Assembly (NCBI GenBank): GCA_034432795.1
Contig: DAOUBF010000064.1
Coordinates: 30,344 to 94,343, forward strand
DNA length: 64,000 bases
Direction of reading: 5' to 3'
DNA from: DAOUBF01 sp034432795
Lineage (GTDB): Bacteria; Chloroflexota; Anaerolineae; DSLN01
Below are positions 1 to 9,411 of the stretch, piece by piece. The position numbers were made by a program, and so were the translations under genes. The stretch's first letter is position 1; each line of letters begins with the position of its first letter. Under the pieces are notes generated by a model that ran no database searches, was not told the origin of the DNA, and saw nothing but the letters and a program-made list of their open reading frames with translations.

Positions 1-2
1 TG

Positions 3-299
3 GCCTCACCCTATAATAGCACCAGTCGGCTGGCCTTTCTCCTCGCCGGCCTGCGCCAACTAGATGCCGATTTGCGTGCCCTTGGCAGCTACCTGATCCT
101 TCGTCGGGGCGACCCAGTCAATGAACTTAAAGCTCTTCTGGCAGAGGTGGGTGCCGATGTTATCTTCGCCGAGGAGGATGTTTCGCCTTATGCACGTCGT
201 CGCGATACTCGTGTGGCCAAATACCTGCCACGACGGCTCGTAGGGGGCTTGACTGTGCACCCACCGCAGCTTATCTTAAATGCAGATGGCAAACCCTGA
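3..299 (+). pseudogene. Deoxyribodipyrimidine photolyase, truncated remnant
   Basis: The reading frame is open from the window edge (frame beginning at base 3) and gives about 98 residues that match the N-terminal alpha/beta domain of class I photolyases: a stretch around NSTSRLAFLLAGLRQLD, then ILRRGDP, then VIFAEEDVSPYARRRD, then LTVHPP. Photolyases use FAD and light to split pyrimidine dimers in DNA and are about 450-480 residues long. Here the frame stops at 299 just after NADGKP, where intact enzymes continue into the helical FAD-binding domain. None of the three frames beyond the stop resumes photolyase sequence before plsY begins, so the FAD domain is missing. The gene start lies outside the window. 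Photolyase genes often sit beside carotenoid genes in light-regulated clusters (known for Thermus), which fits the next four genes. Confidence 0.72.
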
Positions 300-373
300 A
301 AGGAGCACTTGCCCTTCTTAGAGCAAACAGCTATCCTTGACTCAACCGCTTGGCGAGACGAGATAATTTCCCT

Positions 374-982
374 ATGGAGTCTATTGCCTTTTGGATCATA
401 TTGGCCTTCTTTCTAGGGTCCATTCCCTTTTCAGTCTGGTTAGGTCGCCTGTGGTTACGCACCGACATCCGTACTTACGGAGATGGCAACCCAGGAGCGG
501 CCAATGCCTGGCGGGCGGGGACATGGCGTGTAGGCATACCGGCTATGCTTTTGGACTATCTGAAGGGTGCAATACCGGTCAGCCTCGCCCACTACGGCTT
601 TGGCGTTTTCGGCTGGGGATTGGCGGCCGTAGCCTTAGGGCCGGTGCTCGGCCATGCCTTCTCACCATTTCTGCGCTTCCGTGGCGGTAAAGCCCTAACG
701 GTGACATTCGGCATCTGGACCGGCCTCAGCCTGGCAGAAGGGCCTATTGTGTTGGGGCTTCTGTTCGGCTTCTTCCTGCTGGTTCAGAACGAAGATGCCT
801 GGGCCGTGATACTGGGCCTGCTAACCTTCCTCGCCTATTGGTGGCTGCGTCAGGCCGATCTGCCTATCCTGGCTGCCTGCGTTGGCAACACGGTGATCCT
901 GGCCTGGAAACACCGCCATGGACTACAGCAGCCGATACGACCGGGGCCGCTGATTCGTACTCTACTGAGGCCAACCCAGTGA
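374..982 (+). CDS. plsY: Glycerol-3-phosphate acyltransferase PlsY
   Basis: This is an integral membrane enzyme that transfers an acyl group from acyl phosphate to glycerol-3-phosphate, the first step of phospholipid synthesis. The 202-residue product has the family's usual length, several hydrophobic segments, the early LGSIPF motif, GNPGAANAWR near residues 38-47 (substrate loop) and GHAFSPFLRFRGGKALT near residue 95-112 (phosphate-binding loop). I chose the ATG at 374; an in-frame TTG at 350 would add eight residues without family support. It ends in a GTGA overlap with the glycosyltransferase, so the two are translationally coupled. A second, carotenoid-linked plsY is not expected in most bacteria; here it may supply lipid for a glycosyl-acylated pigment, but it may also simply be the household copy. 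Confidence 0.9.
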   Translation: MESIAFWIILAFFLGSIPFSVWLGRLWLRTDIRTYGDGNPGAANAWRAGTWRVGIPAMLLDYLKGAIPVSLAHYGFGVFGWGLAAVALGPVLGHAFSPFLRFRGGKALTVTFGIWTGLSLAEGPIVLGLLFGFFLLVQNEDAWAVILGLLTFLAYWWLRQADLPILAACVGNTVILAWKHRHGLQQPIRPGPLIRTLLRPTQ

Positions 983-2136
983 GCGCTTTTTGGTTGTCCC
1001 AACTCACCGGCATATTGATCTTCCTGGCAGGGCTTCTGCTAACTGCGCTGAGCAACCTATGGGCTTTACGACGGTTAGGGGATTACCCTGCGCCCTCATC
1101 CTGGCCCCGCGTTTCTGTCCTGATACCGGCTCGAGATGAGGAGGCGAATATCGGCCCCTGTGTGCGCTCACTACTCACTCAGGAATACCCTGATTTAGAG
1201 GTCCTGGTCTTAGATGACCACTCTAATGACACGACAGGGCGGATACTGGCGGACCTGGCTGCCAAAGAGAAACGGTTGTCAGTTTTAAAGGGCAAGCCCT
1301 TGCCTACTGATTGGCTGGGGAAGCATTGGGCCTGTCATCAACTCGCTCAGGCTGCCAATGGTGAATTGCTCCTCTTCACGGACGCGGACACACGCCACCA
1401 TCCGCACACATTACGTCACGCGATAGCCGCATTGCTGGCCCAAGACGCTGATCTGCTGACGGCCCTACCTCAACAGGTGGTCATATCCTGGCCTGAACGG
1501 TTGCTAATCCCGATCATTCCCTGGAGTATCTTCCTGTTCCTCCCCTTGGGCCTCGCGCACCGGCTGCGTTTACCTGCTCTCTCGGTTACCGTCGGACAAT
1601 TTATGCTCTTCCGCCGTCGGGCCTACGAGCAAATCGGGGGACATGCAGCAGTGAAGGACGATGTTGTGGATGACATCGCCTTGGGGCGCAGAATCAAAGC
1701 TCATGGTCTGCAATGGCGACTGGCGGATGGTAGCCCATACATTCAGTGCCGCATGTATCACAACTTCCACGAAGTGTACAGTGGATTAAGCAAAAATCTC
1801 TTTGCCGTCTTCAACTCCAATATATTTCTGTTTGCCCCGATCTGGCTCTGGTTAGAGTTGGTCTTTCTAGAACCGTGGCTTGTGCTGAGTTGGTGGGTCA
1901 TAAGCGGGCGACCGTCTATAGCGCCACTCCCTCAACTCGCGTCCATCTCAGTAGCTGGTTCGCTCCTGCTATGGATAGTCACTTACCGGCGGTTCGGTTT
2001 CCCTCTATATCTTGCCCTGTTCTACCCGATTACGATCCTTCTTGCTGGACTGGTGGCCATGCGCTCAATGGTTCTCACACTCAGGGGCCAGGCCACCTGG
2101 AAAGGGCGCACACTGATCAAACAAGGAGGTCATTGA
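979..2136 (+). CDS. Family 2 glycosyltransferase, carotenoid-cluster type (CrtQ/CruC-like)
   Basis: The 385-residue product starts at the GTG inside the GTGA overlap with plsY. It has an N-terminal membrane segment (residues 10-30), then the GT2 nucleotide-binding strand VSVLIPARDEEANIG (about 45-59), a DxD metal motif in LLFTDADTRH (about 131-140), a later DDVVDDIALGRRI acidic motif and three to four C-terminal hydrophobic segments. This architecture is that of membrane GT2 enzymes found in carotenoid operons that attach a sugar to carotenoid ends (CrtQ in staphyloxanthin synthesis, CruC). The neighbours, a P450 hydroxylase and a lycopene cyclase, support glycosylation of a hydroxylated carotenoid. 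The exact sugar and pigment cannot be read from the sequence. It overlaps the P450 gene by one base (TGATG), with a strong AAGGAGGT ribosome site at 2122-2129. Confidence 0.8.
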   Translation: MSAFWLSQLTGILIFLAGLLLTALSNLWALRRLGDYPAPSSWPRVSVLIPARDEEANIGPCVRSLLTQEYPDLEVLVLDDHSNDTTGRILADLAAKEKRLSVLKGKPLPTDWLGKHWACHQLAQAANGELLLFTDADTRHHPHTLRHAIAALLAQDADLLTALPQQVVISWPERLLIPIIPWSIFLFLPLGLAHRLRLPALSVTVGQFMLFRRRAYEQIGGHAAVKDDVVDDIALGRRIKAHGLQWRLADGSPYIQCRMYHNFHEVYSGLSKNLFAVFNSNIFLFAPIWLWLELVFLEPWLVLSWWVISGRPSIAPLPQLASISVAGSLLLWIVTYRRFGFPLYLALFYPITILLAGLVAMRSMVLTLRGQATWKGRTLIKQGGH

Positions 2137-3464
2137 TGGCCACACAGAGCCTGGAGTACAGTTCCGATCCGCCTGTACCGAGGGGCAGAGCGGGCTGGCG
2201 TGCCTTGCGTGCCCTCATTGAGCAAAGAAACCTCCTGGCTGCATTAGAGGTCTTGCACGCGGAACTAGGCGACGTGTTTCGTATCCGAATGCCCGGCTTC
2301 AATCCGATTGTCCTGGTAGGGCCTGAGGCTCTCCGCTTCGTCTTGGTCACCGCACGGGACAATCTGTACTGGCGCTCAGAAGGTGACCCGGTGACGAATC
2401 TGCTGCGACATGGTATCCTGGTTGAAGATGGAGCGCCCCATGATGTGCTGCGGCGCCAGATGGCCCCGGCATTTCACCGTCAGATCTTAGCGCGTTATAT
2501 AGCCGCCATGGTGCGCGCTACCGATCGGGTTATGAGCTCATGGACACACTCTACGCATTACGACATGCTGGTGGAGGCACGTCGTATCGCCCTACTCATC
2601 CTGATGGAGGCCCTGTTCAAAGTTGATTTTAATACGAAGATGGAACAGTTGTGGCCAGCAATTCTGCGCACGCTGGCCTATATCTCGCCAGGATGGTGGC
2701 TGATCTGGCGTGGCGCTCCCCGGTTCGGCTACATTCGCGCCCGACAGCAACTGGATGCGTATCTTTACCAGATTATCCAGGCACGTCGTGCTACACCAGG
2801 GGCATCGGACGACCTCCTCGGCCTGCTGGTTACAACGCCGGGCCTGAGCGATGATCTCATCCGCGACCAACTCCTGACTATGCTCATCGCCGGACATGAC
2901 ACCAGCACAGCGTTATTGGCCTGGGCGCTGTACCTGTTAGGCAGTCACCTGGCGATGATGGAGCGCGCCCGCGCTGAGGTGGACCGCGTGTTGGGTGAAG
3001 ACGAACCTACCGATGCCCACATTAACCAATTGCGCTACCTTGACCAGGTCATCCAGGAAACGCTACGCCTGTACCCACCTATCCATGTGGGCACACGTAT
3101 AGCAGCAACCGATCTGGAGTTTCAAGGCTATCGTATCCCCGCAGGGACACGCGTTCTGTATTCAATCTACCTCACCCATCGGCATGCACAGTATTGGCCC
3201 GCCCCCCAGCGCTTTGACCCAGAGCGCTTCAATCCAGAGCAGAGCCGGATGCGCCCTGCCTATGTCTTCCTACCCTTCGGCGGCGGGCCACGCAATTGCA
3301 TCGGCGCGGCTTTCGCTCAACTGGAAGCGAAGACCGTTCTGGCCCGCATCTTGCAAAATTTTGATCTAAGACTCGCTCATGCCAAAGTCCACTTGCACAT
3401 GGGTGCTACACTGGAACCTCGTCCTGGCGTGATCATGTCCGTGCGACGGCGGAGAGGGTGGTGA
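2136..3464 (+). CDS. Cytochrome P450, probable carotenoid hydroxylase
   Basis: A 442-residue soluble P450. Visible signatures are the I-helix oxygen-activation motif AGHDTS (about residues 251-256), the K-helix ExxR in ETLRLYPP (about 307), and the haem-binding loop FGGGPRNCIG with the ligand cysteine near residue 387. Length and order of motifs are complete. It lies between a glycosyltransferase and a lycopene cyclase with overlapping ends, as CYP175A1 (beta-carotene hydroxylase) lies among carotenoid genes in Thermus. I therefore infer ring hydroxylation of a cyclic carotenoid, giving the hydroxyl group that the glycosyltransferase would use. No redox partner gene is present nearby. The start is fixed by the AAGGAGGT site and the TGATG junction at 2134-2138. 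Confidence 0.85.
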   Translation: MATQSLEYSSDPPVPRGRAGWRALRALIEQRNLLAALEVLHAELGDVFRIRMPGFNPIVLVGPEALRFVLVTARDNLYWRSEGDPVTNLLRHGILVEDGAPHDVLRRQMAPAFHRQILARYIAAMVRATDRVMSSWTHSTHYDMLVEARRIALLILMEALFKVDFNTKMEQLWPAILRTLAYISPGWWLIWRGAPRFGYIRARQQLDAYLYQIIQARRATPGASDDLLGLLVTTPGLSDDLIRDQLLTMLIAGHDTSTALLAWALYLLGSHLAMMERARAEVDRVLGEDEPTDAHINQLRYLDQVIQETLRLYPPIHVGTRIAATDLEFQGYRIPAGTRVLYSIYLTHRHAQYWPAPQRFDPERFNPEQSRMRPAYVFLPFGGGPRNCIGAAFAQLEAKTVLARILQNFDLRLAHAKVHLHMGATLEPRPGVIMSVRRRRGW

Positions 3465-4237
3465 CTTACAGTCAATTTCTGCTCGTTTTCCTGGTGATAC
3501 CTGGCCTATTGTTGACCTGGGTGATGCGCCACCATATCCGCCACCACCAGATACAGGTGTTGGCTTTACTCTCATTGGTAGCCCTGGTCTACACCACTCC
3601 CTGGGATAATTACCTGGTTGCCACACGCGTCTGGTACTATGACCTCAGACTAGTCCTAGGAATTACACTGGGCTGGGTGCCGTTGGAAGAATACCTCTTC
3701 TTCCTGCTACAGCCCCTCCTGGGGGGATTATGGGCACTGTTTGTTTACCATTGGCTCTCGCTGCCGGATAGGCCCGCTTTGGCTCGGCCTGGGCTGCGCT
3801 GGGGAGCCGTGTTATCAGCGGGATTCATTTGGTTAGGCGCCCTAGCGCTGTGGCTCTGGGGCTGGCAGCCTGGCACATATTTGGCTTTGGAATTGGCCTG
3901 GGCGCTTCCACCGATTGCGTTACAACTGGCTTTTGGTGCAGACATCCTCTGGCATCAACGTCGGCATCTCGTTTTCACCCTACTGCCCCTGATCCTATAT
4001 TTCTCCACTGCCGATGCACTTGCTATCGCCACAGGCATCTGGACAATCAACCCGGCATTCTCACTGCAGATATATCTGGGCAGCCTCCTGCCTGTTGAAG
4101 AAGTACTCTTCTTCACACTGACTAACACCCTCATTGTCTTCAGCCTGGGTCTGCTCCAGGCTCCTGAAAGCCGGAGCCGCCTACGCCACCTGCTCAACGC
4201 CGTCTTTATGCCACGTCATCCCGACAGGACCCCCTGA
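3461..4237 (+). CDS. Lycopene cyclase, CrtYc-CrtYd fused type
   Basis: A 258-residue, very hydrophobic protein with about seven membrane helices. It has two repeated halves, each with the small-cyclase signature: PWDNYLVATRVWYY followed by WVPLEEYLFFLL in the first half and ATGIWTINPAF followed by LLPVEEVLFFTL in the second. This is the fused form of the heterodimeric CrtYc/CrtYd cyclases of Gram-positive bacteria and archaea, which close the ends of lycopene without FAD. The start is one of two adjacent GTG codons (3458 or 3461) behind GGAGAGGG; 3461 gives the better spacing. It overlaps the P450 stop by four bases, completing a four-gene coupled operon. Whether the rings formed are beta or epsilon cannot be told. 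Confidence 0.83.
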   Translation: MTYSQFLLVFLVIPGLLLTWVMRHHIRHHQIQVLALLSLVALVYTTPWDNYLVATRVWYYDLRLVLGITLGWVPLEEYLFFLLQPLLGGLWALFVYHWLSLPDRPALARPGLRWGAVLSAGFIWLGALALWLWGWQPGTYLALELAWALPPIALQLAFGADILWHQRRHLVFTLLPLILYFSTADALAIATGIWTINPAFSLQIYLGSLLPVEEVLFFTLTNTLIVFSLGLLQAPESRSRLRHLLNAVFMPRHPDRTP

Positions 4238-4261
4238 CCTGGTATGACTTTAGGAGGCAGG

Positions 4262-4527
4262 CCTACTAGGCGAACTCAGCCAGTATGGGCTAAGCCAGAC
4301 GTATGTAGTCACTAAAGGCCATCCGGATTCGTGTCGCGGTGCGTGCAGGCGCAGAAAATGATCCCGCCTGCATCCGCCAGCGACTGCTCCACCAGCACCG
4401 GCATCTGATAGAAGCATCGTCCCCACTTCGCAATCGGGAAACGCCTCAGCGAACTCGCTCTCGCTGGTCAGCCGCACATCCTGCGCCTCCAGTATCTGCT
4501 TGACCCGGCTGATGTCCATCCGCAACT
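4262..4527 (-). pseudogene. YbaK/EbsC-type aminoacyl-tRNA deacylase remnant
   Basis: On the minus strand, one frame reads RVKQILEAQDVRLTSESEF and FPDCEVGTM, typical of YbaK-domain proteins that remove mischarged amino acids from tRNA. After GTM the conserved PPFGN-type segment is missing and the similarity continues in a second frame (FYQMPVLVEQSLADAGGIIF, then ACTHRDT), then in a third (RIRMAFSDYIRLA), which meets a stop before PILAEFA. At least one deletion and two frame changes are therefore present, and the N-terminal part is absent. It is a decayed gene, not a small functional protein. Confidence 0.7.
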
Positions 4528-4530
4528 GTT

Positions 4531-4571
4531 AGGGCACACAGCCGTGTGCCCCTACCCCACCTCATGTGGGG
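4531..4571. repeat. Two short adjacent palindromes
   Basis: GGGCACAC (4532-4539) pairs with GTGTGCCC (4544-4551), flanked by TAGG and CCTA, and CCCCAC (4555-4560) pairs with GTGGGG (4566-4571). The first has the GTAGGGG...CCCCTAC ends shared by other palindromes in the window (14288, 28159, 56486, 56738). From 4572 to 4794 I see nothing convincing; a 70-codon open frame there lacks coding character. Confidence 0.5.
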
Positions 4572-4794
4572 GGCGCGGGTGATCATCACCACCAAGAACC
4601 GACGACAGCCTGTTTCAATGGCCTGTCCGCCCCAGACAAGGCGTCCATTCAGTGGGCAACCGCGCTATTTCGGTGATGGCTATCAGATGAGCAAAGTGAT
4701 GGATGGCTGCCGCTTCTGGCGCATTCCGGTCAACGCACGGATTTGCACAGTCAATTGACTCGGACTGATTTAAGATTGCGAACCTTAAAAATGA

Positions 4795-4823
4795 TTGACT
4801 TACAGATCAACCTGTGTTAGGAT
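4795..4823 (+). promoter_or_regulatory. Sigma-70-type promoter of the structured RNA
   Basis: TTGACT (4795-4800), a 17-base spacer and TAGGAT (4818-4823). Transcription would start near 4829-4831, exactly at the first base of the long terminal helix of the RNA that follows. Confidence 0.75.
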
Positions 4824-4828
4824 GAGGG

Positions 4829-5162
4829 TGGTAAGGGGCTCCGAGGAACTGACAGGGCCCCGATGGGGAACGTAGCTGAAACATCCTGAAGTTGGCAAGC
4901 GGTTCCGGTTTCTCCTAAGCCGAGCGCCGGGACCGTGAGCGGGCCTAAAGGACGAGATGCCTCCGGCCTCTCCCTTCCCAGAAGCCCGCAAGCGGGTAGC
5001 CGCGACCAGGCCGGCCGCAGCCCCCCGCGAGCCCACGTAGGGTCTTCCGGCGGAAGCCGTTGAAGTAGTAAGCTACCGGAAACTCGGACCGCGCCTGAAG
5101 GTTACTTAGGGCCCCTTCCACTTTTTCCGCCCGGCCACGACGCTTGGGCGGTTTGTGTTTTT
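4829..5162 (+). ncRNA. Unidentified structured non-coding RNA, about 330 nt
   Basis: No coding frame on the plus strand explains this stretch, but the ends pair: GTGG plus AAGGGGC (4828-4839, one bulged base) with GCCCCTT plus CCAC (5111-5121). Inside are CCCC-GAT-GGGG, a 9-bp stem CGGTTCCGG (about 4899-4907) with CCGGGACCG (about 4927-4935), the hairpin CCCGC-AA-GCGGG near 4985-4996, TTCC-GGC-GGAA near 5045-5055 and GTAG-TAAG-CTAC near 5066-5077. A consensus-like promoter lies just before it and an intrinsic terminator just after. I compared it with what I know of RNase P RNA, tmRNA, 6S, SRP RNA, glmS and group I/II introns, and none fits. Function unknown. Confidence 0.65.
5127..5162 (+). 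terminator. Rho-independent terminator of the structured RNA
   Basis: CCGCCC (5127-5132) pairs with GGGCGG (5146-5151), followed by the U-rich run TTTGTGTTTTT (5152-5162). Confidence 0.8.
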
Positions 5163-5321
5163 AAGACGGAGGACAGGGGACGGAAGACGGAGACGTCACG
5201 GATGATAGCGGTACACGCGGGCCGTGATCAGCAGTTCATGATAGGCCTGGGCCAGCGCCATCTCCAATTTCGGTCCAGGCTGGAACCGTCCCAGGCGCAA
5301 CTGGTTGATGAGGTTGCGATC

Positions 5322-6968
5322 CTAGGTGTGCAACACCAGGCTGGTTTCAGCCACCAGGGCCAGTTGGGGCTGGAGCAACTCGTAATAGCCCGGCCAGCAG
5401 ACCCCACACCCCTCCGGACTGCCTTCAAAGACAACAACGTAGCGTACCCCCTGCGCATCCCACTCCGCCTTTGTCGCCTGCACAGTCTCTATGGATGACG
5501 ATTGCGGCCAGAGTACCCCAACCTGCTGGTCGTGAAAGTGGGCCAGGGGATTCGGTTGGAGGGCTAGGAAGGCCCATTCCAGCGCAGGCCCGCTGAATTG
5601 GTCCCAGGGGTTAACCAACACCACGCGACGCTCATCCTGGGGAATGACCGCTGCCAGCCAGGCCGCAAGCCGCGCCGATTCGGGATCGGTCTCGTATTCC
5701 ACCCGCATTAGCGCAGGGTAGAGGCGCAAGCGGTTAAATACTGCGTTCATTCCAAAGAGGACCGCTGCCAGGGTGATGAGGGTAAGCACAGGGACCAATA
5801 TAGGCTGATAGCTGGGCTTTTCCTGGTCCAATGGACCAGGTCGCCATCCCAGGTAGCGCCCGCATTCACGTCCGGCAACCAGATACAACGCCGGCACAAA
5901 GGGGATGGCAAAACGGATGCTATGATGCTGGCCTTCCAGTAGCAGCAGACCGATCCCTACTACAAAGTAGATAATAAGCAGCCGCAGCCGTTCCTCCCGG
6001 GCGTGTGTCAGTGCGCTCACCAGGCCGGCCAAGAGCAACCCGGCGACCCAGGGCGTCGGGCTGTAACTGAGAGCAATTGCCTGAGGATAGAAGAGCAGGT
6101 CCGCCAGGGACAGTGTCCAATCCTGGGGGATTTGCTGGCGCGTGTAGGCGATAAACCCGGCGATTTTGCCCGGCCCCGCGAGCCAGAGCACGATGAGGGC
6201 GAAAAGCGGCCCGAACAGGCTGGCCCATCGCATGAGGGGGAGTGGACGGCGGAGAGCAAGCGGGGACCTCCGAACAACCCGGAGGGCTTCAGCGATGACC
6301 AGGGTCAGGGCCAGGGCCAGGCCATAAGGATACTTGACCAGGAAGGTGAATCCGAGCAGCACGCTCGCCAGCAGGCAGAACTGGTTGGTTCGTGGTCCAT
6401 CGTCCAATGCTTTTATATAGATGAGCAGGGCCAGGGAACTGGTCAGCAGTGCCGGCGTTTCCAGCATGACCAATGCTGCATTGGTGAGCAATGGCAGGCT
6501 AAACAGGGTCAGCAATGCTGCAATCAGCCCGGCCACCCAACCACGCCGTTTATCCAGGGTTAACCCAACTAGATAGATGGCGGCGACCGCCAGGAGTAGA
6601 CAGATCAGGCTGGTGGCACGGGCGGCAACGCGAGATGGGCCAAAGATGAGAAACATAGGCGCCAGTAACCAGGAGAAGGCTGGTGGATAGTAAGCCTGGG
6701 CGTAAGAATCGCGGAAAAAAGCAGGCAGGTCGCCAGCCCGCAGGTCCAGCGCCAATATCAACCCACCATTGGCATGCACGGCCTCATCCCAGTCAAAGGG
6801 CAGGTCGTGATAACGTAGGATCGTTTGGAAGATAAGAGCGCCGGTCAGCAGGGCCGCCAAAACAGTAATGAGCAGCCCCATCCAGGCGGGACGGTGAGAT
6901 GGCGAAAAGCGCAAAGCGAAGGACGAGTAAGTCTCGTCCTTCGCCATGTGTTCTCTATCAGGTGTCAT
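5322..6968 (-). CDS. Membrane glycosyltransferase of the GT39/GT83 (PMT/ArnT-like) superfamily, in-frame amber near the end
   Basis: A 548-residue product with about ten or more hydrophobic helices and the early acidic loop DLPFDWDEAVHANGG followed by AYYPPAFSWLLAP, as in dolichyl/undecaprenyl-phosphate-sugar transferases acting on the outer side of the membrane. The acceptor and sugar are unknown. It begins three bases after the mutase stop, so both are probably one transcript. Oddly, the TAG at 5324-5322 is followed in the same frame by 41 more well-formed codons (DRNLINQLRLG..., ending ITARVYRYHP) to a TGA at 5198-5196. Those codons have the same codon use and read as a natural C-terminal end, so the TAG looks like a recent nonsense mutation or a readthrough site. 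Confidence 0.8.
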   Translation of the reverse strand: MTPDREHMAKDETYSSFALRFSPSHRPAWMGLLITVLAALLTGALIFQTILRYHDLPFDWDEAVHANGGLILALDLRAGDLPAFFRDSYAQAYYPPAFSWLLAPMFLIFGPSRVAARATSLICLLLAVAAIYLVGLTLDKRRGWVAGLIAALLTLFSLPLLTNAALVMLETPALLTSSLALLIYIKALDDGPRTNQFCLLASVLLGFTFLVKYPYGLALALTLVIAEALRVVRRSPLALRRPLPLMRWASLFGPLFALIVLWLAGPGKIAGFIAYTRQQIPQDWTLSLADLLFYPQAIALSYSPTPWVAGLLLAGLVSALTHAREERLRLLIIYFVVGIGLLLLEGQHHSIRFAIPFVPALYLVAGRECGRYLGWRPGPLDQEKPSYQPILVPVLTLITLAAVLFGMNAVFNRLRLYPALMRVEYETDPESARLAAWLAAVIPQDERRVVLVNPWDQFSGPALEWAFLALQPNPLAHFHDQQVGVLWPQSSSIETVQATKAEWDAQGVRYVVVFEGSPEGCGVCWPGYYELLQPQLALVAETSLVLHT

Positions 6969-6971
6969 ACC

Positions 6972-8651
<1,680 letters not shown>

Positions 8652-8660
8652 AGCCTCACC

Positions 8661-8711
8661 TAATCTCCTTGATGTCTGTCGCCGAAGGCGACACTATGGA
8701 ATAATCCGTTA
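8661..8711 (-). promoter_or_regulatory. Recurring 5'-leader motif, copy upstream of the mutase
   Basis: On the minus strand, AACGGATTAT is followed by a hairpin GTCGCC-TTC-GGCGAC and then ATCAAGGAGATT, just before the mutase start. Two further copies without the hairpin insertion precede the DtxR-type regulator (12152) and the ABC permease (21388). Function unknown. Confidence 0.45.
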
Positions 8712-8874
8712 CGTACCTGTAGCATTGTTCCATGAAGAGTGGTGGGGAACGATGGGCACAATTCTGCGCCTTATCATCGCGCCTTGCGGCTCTGAGGTTA
8801 GTTTAGCACAAGTTGAGGTGAAATGGAAAGTCGGGTTGCCTCTTGGGCGCATTTCACCACCGCCCGACCAAAGC

Positions 8875-8978
8875 CCAGGAGAATCGGTTTTAGCTTGTGT
8901 TTGTCACCCCCTCCCCCCTTGCGGGGGAGGGTTGGGGTGGGGGAGAAACACACCTGAGGTTAAAACCAATACTCCTGG
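8875..8978. mobile_element. MITE-like element, type B, with 8-bp target duplication
   Basis: The element is 104 bp long. Its left end CCAGGAGAATCGGTTTTA and right end TAAAACCAATACTCCTGG are inverted repeats matching at 16 of 18 positions. Direct copies of ACCAAAGC flank it exactly (8867-8874 and 8979-8986), the mark of a transposition event. The interior is a G/C run (CCCCCTCCC...GGGGGAGGG) shared with type A elements. It has no coding capacity. It lies ten bases before the -35 box of the arsR promoter's upstream flank. A related, partly altered copy is at 19425. Confidence 0.8.
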
Positions 8979-8995
8979 ACCAAAGCCGCCGCCCC

Positions 8996-9024
8996 TTGAC
9001 AAATCCGACAAGGGGTGCTATACT
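8996..9024 (+). promoter_or_regulatory. Promoter of the arsenic operon
   Basis: TTGACA (8996-9001), 17-base spacer, TATACT (9019-9024). It predicts a start near 9031 and a leader of only about 15 bases before the arsR ATG at 9047. The leader holds ATAAACATCTAT; related AT-rich motifs (ACATCTAT, AATAAACAT) recur at 9424-9442 before the methyltransferase gene and are candidate ArsR operators. Confidence 0.8.
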
Positions 9025-9046
9025 ATAAACAAATAAACATCTATCT

Positions 9047-9391
9047 ATGGATACGACCACCCCACTTGATCCGGTTGAATTCGCCAAGGCCCTGGCCGAC
9101 GAGACGCGCCAGCAGATCATGATCTTGCTGTGCTGCCGCGAACTCCCCGTCAACGAAATTGTCGCCGAGCTACGCGCTGCCGGACGTAAGGTGACGCAGC
9201 CCACTGTATCGCATCACCTGGCGGTCCTGCGTTCAGCCCATCTGGTTCACACGCGGCGCGAGGGTCAACAGGTTTACTATACACTCAACCGCGACCAGGT
9301 GGCCGTATGCTGTGGCCAGCTCCTGCTGCGGCTGGCGCCGCTGACCCCGGCCGCCACCCAATTTCAGTCCCTGCTGGCAGAGAAGGGCTAA
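9047..9391 (+). CDS. ArsR/SmtB-family metal(loid)-responsive repressor
   Basis: A 114-residue winged-helix protein with the ArsR core: KALADETRQQIMILL, then the recognition helix TQPTVSHHLAVLRSAHLV and wing REGQQVYYTL. Such proteins repress detoxification operons and leave DNA when they bind As(III) or a metal. Two vicinal cysteine pairs are visible, Cys29-Cys30 and Cys88-Cys89; these could form a thiol site for arsenite, but they are not at the classical ELCVCDL position. The downstream ArsM-type gene supports arsenic as the inducer. No Shine-Dalgarno lies before the ATG; the leader is very short. Confidence 0.85.
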   Translation: MDTTTPLDPVEFAKALADETRQQIMILLCCRELPVNEIVAELRAAGRKVTQPTVSHHLAVLRSAHLVHTRREGQQVYYTLNRDQVAVCCGQLLLRLAPLTPAATQFQSLLAEKG

Positions 9392-9411
9392 CGGTTTCTT
9401 TAGTTTAACTG

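Noticed and set aside
4546..4758. 70-codon plus-strand open frame
   Set aside because: It starts within palindromes, has no ribosome site and shows no protein-like pattern.
4895..4960. AGCGCCGGGACC followed by GACGAG, resembling the glmS ribozyme core
   Set aside because: The later conserved glmS parts (the UCGA and UCGGCGG segments in the right order and distance) are absent and no glmS gene follows.
4829..5162. RNase P RNA
   Set aside because: GAGGAACUG near the 5' end is only superficially like GAGGAAAGUCC, and the other conserved RNase P regions are missing.
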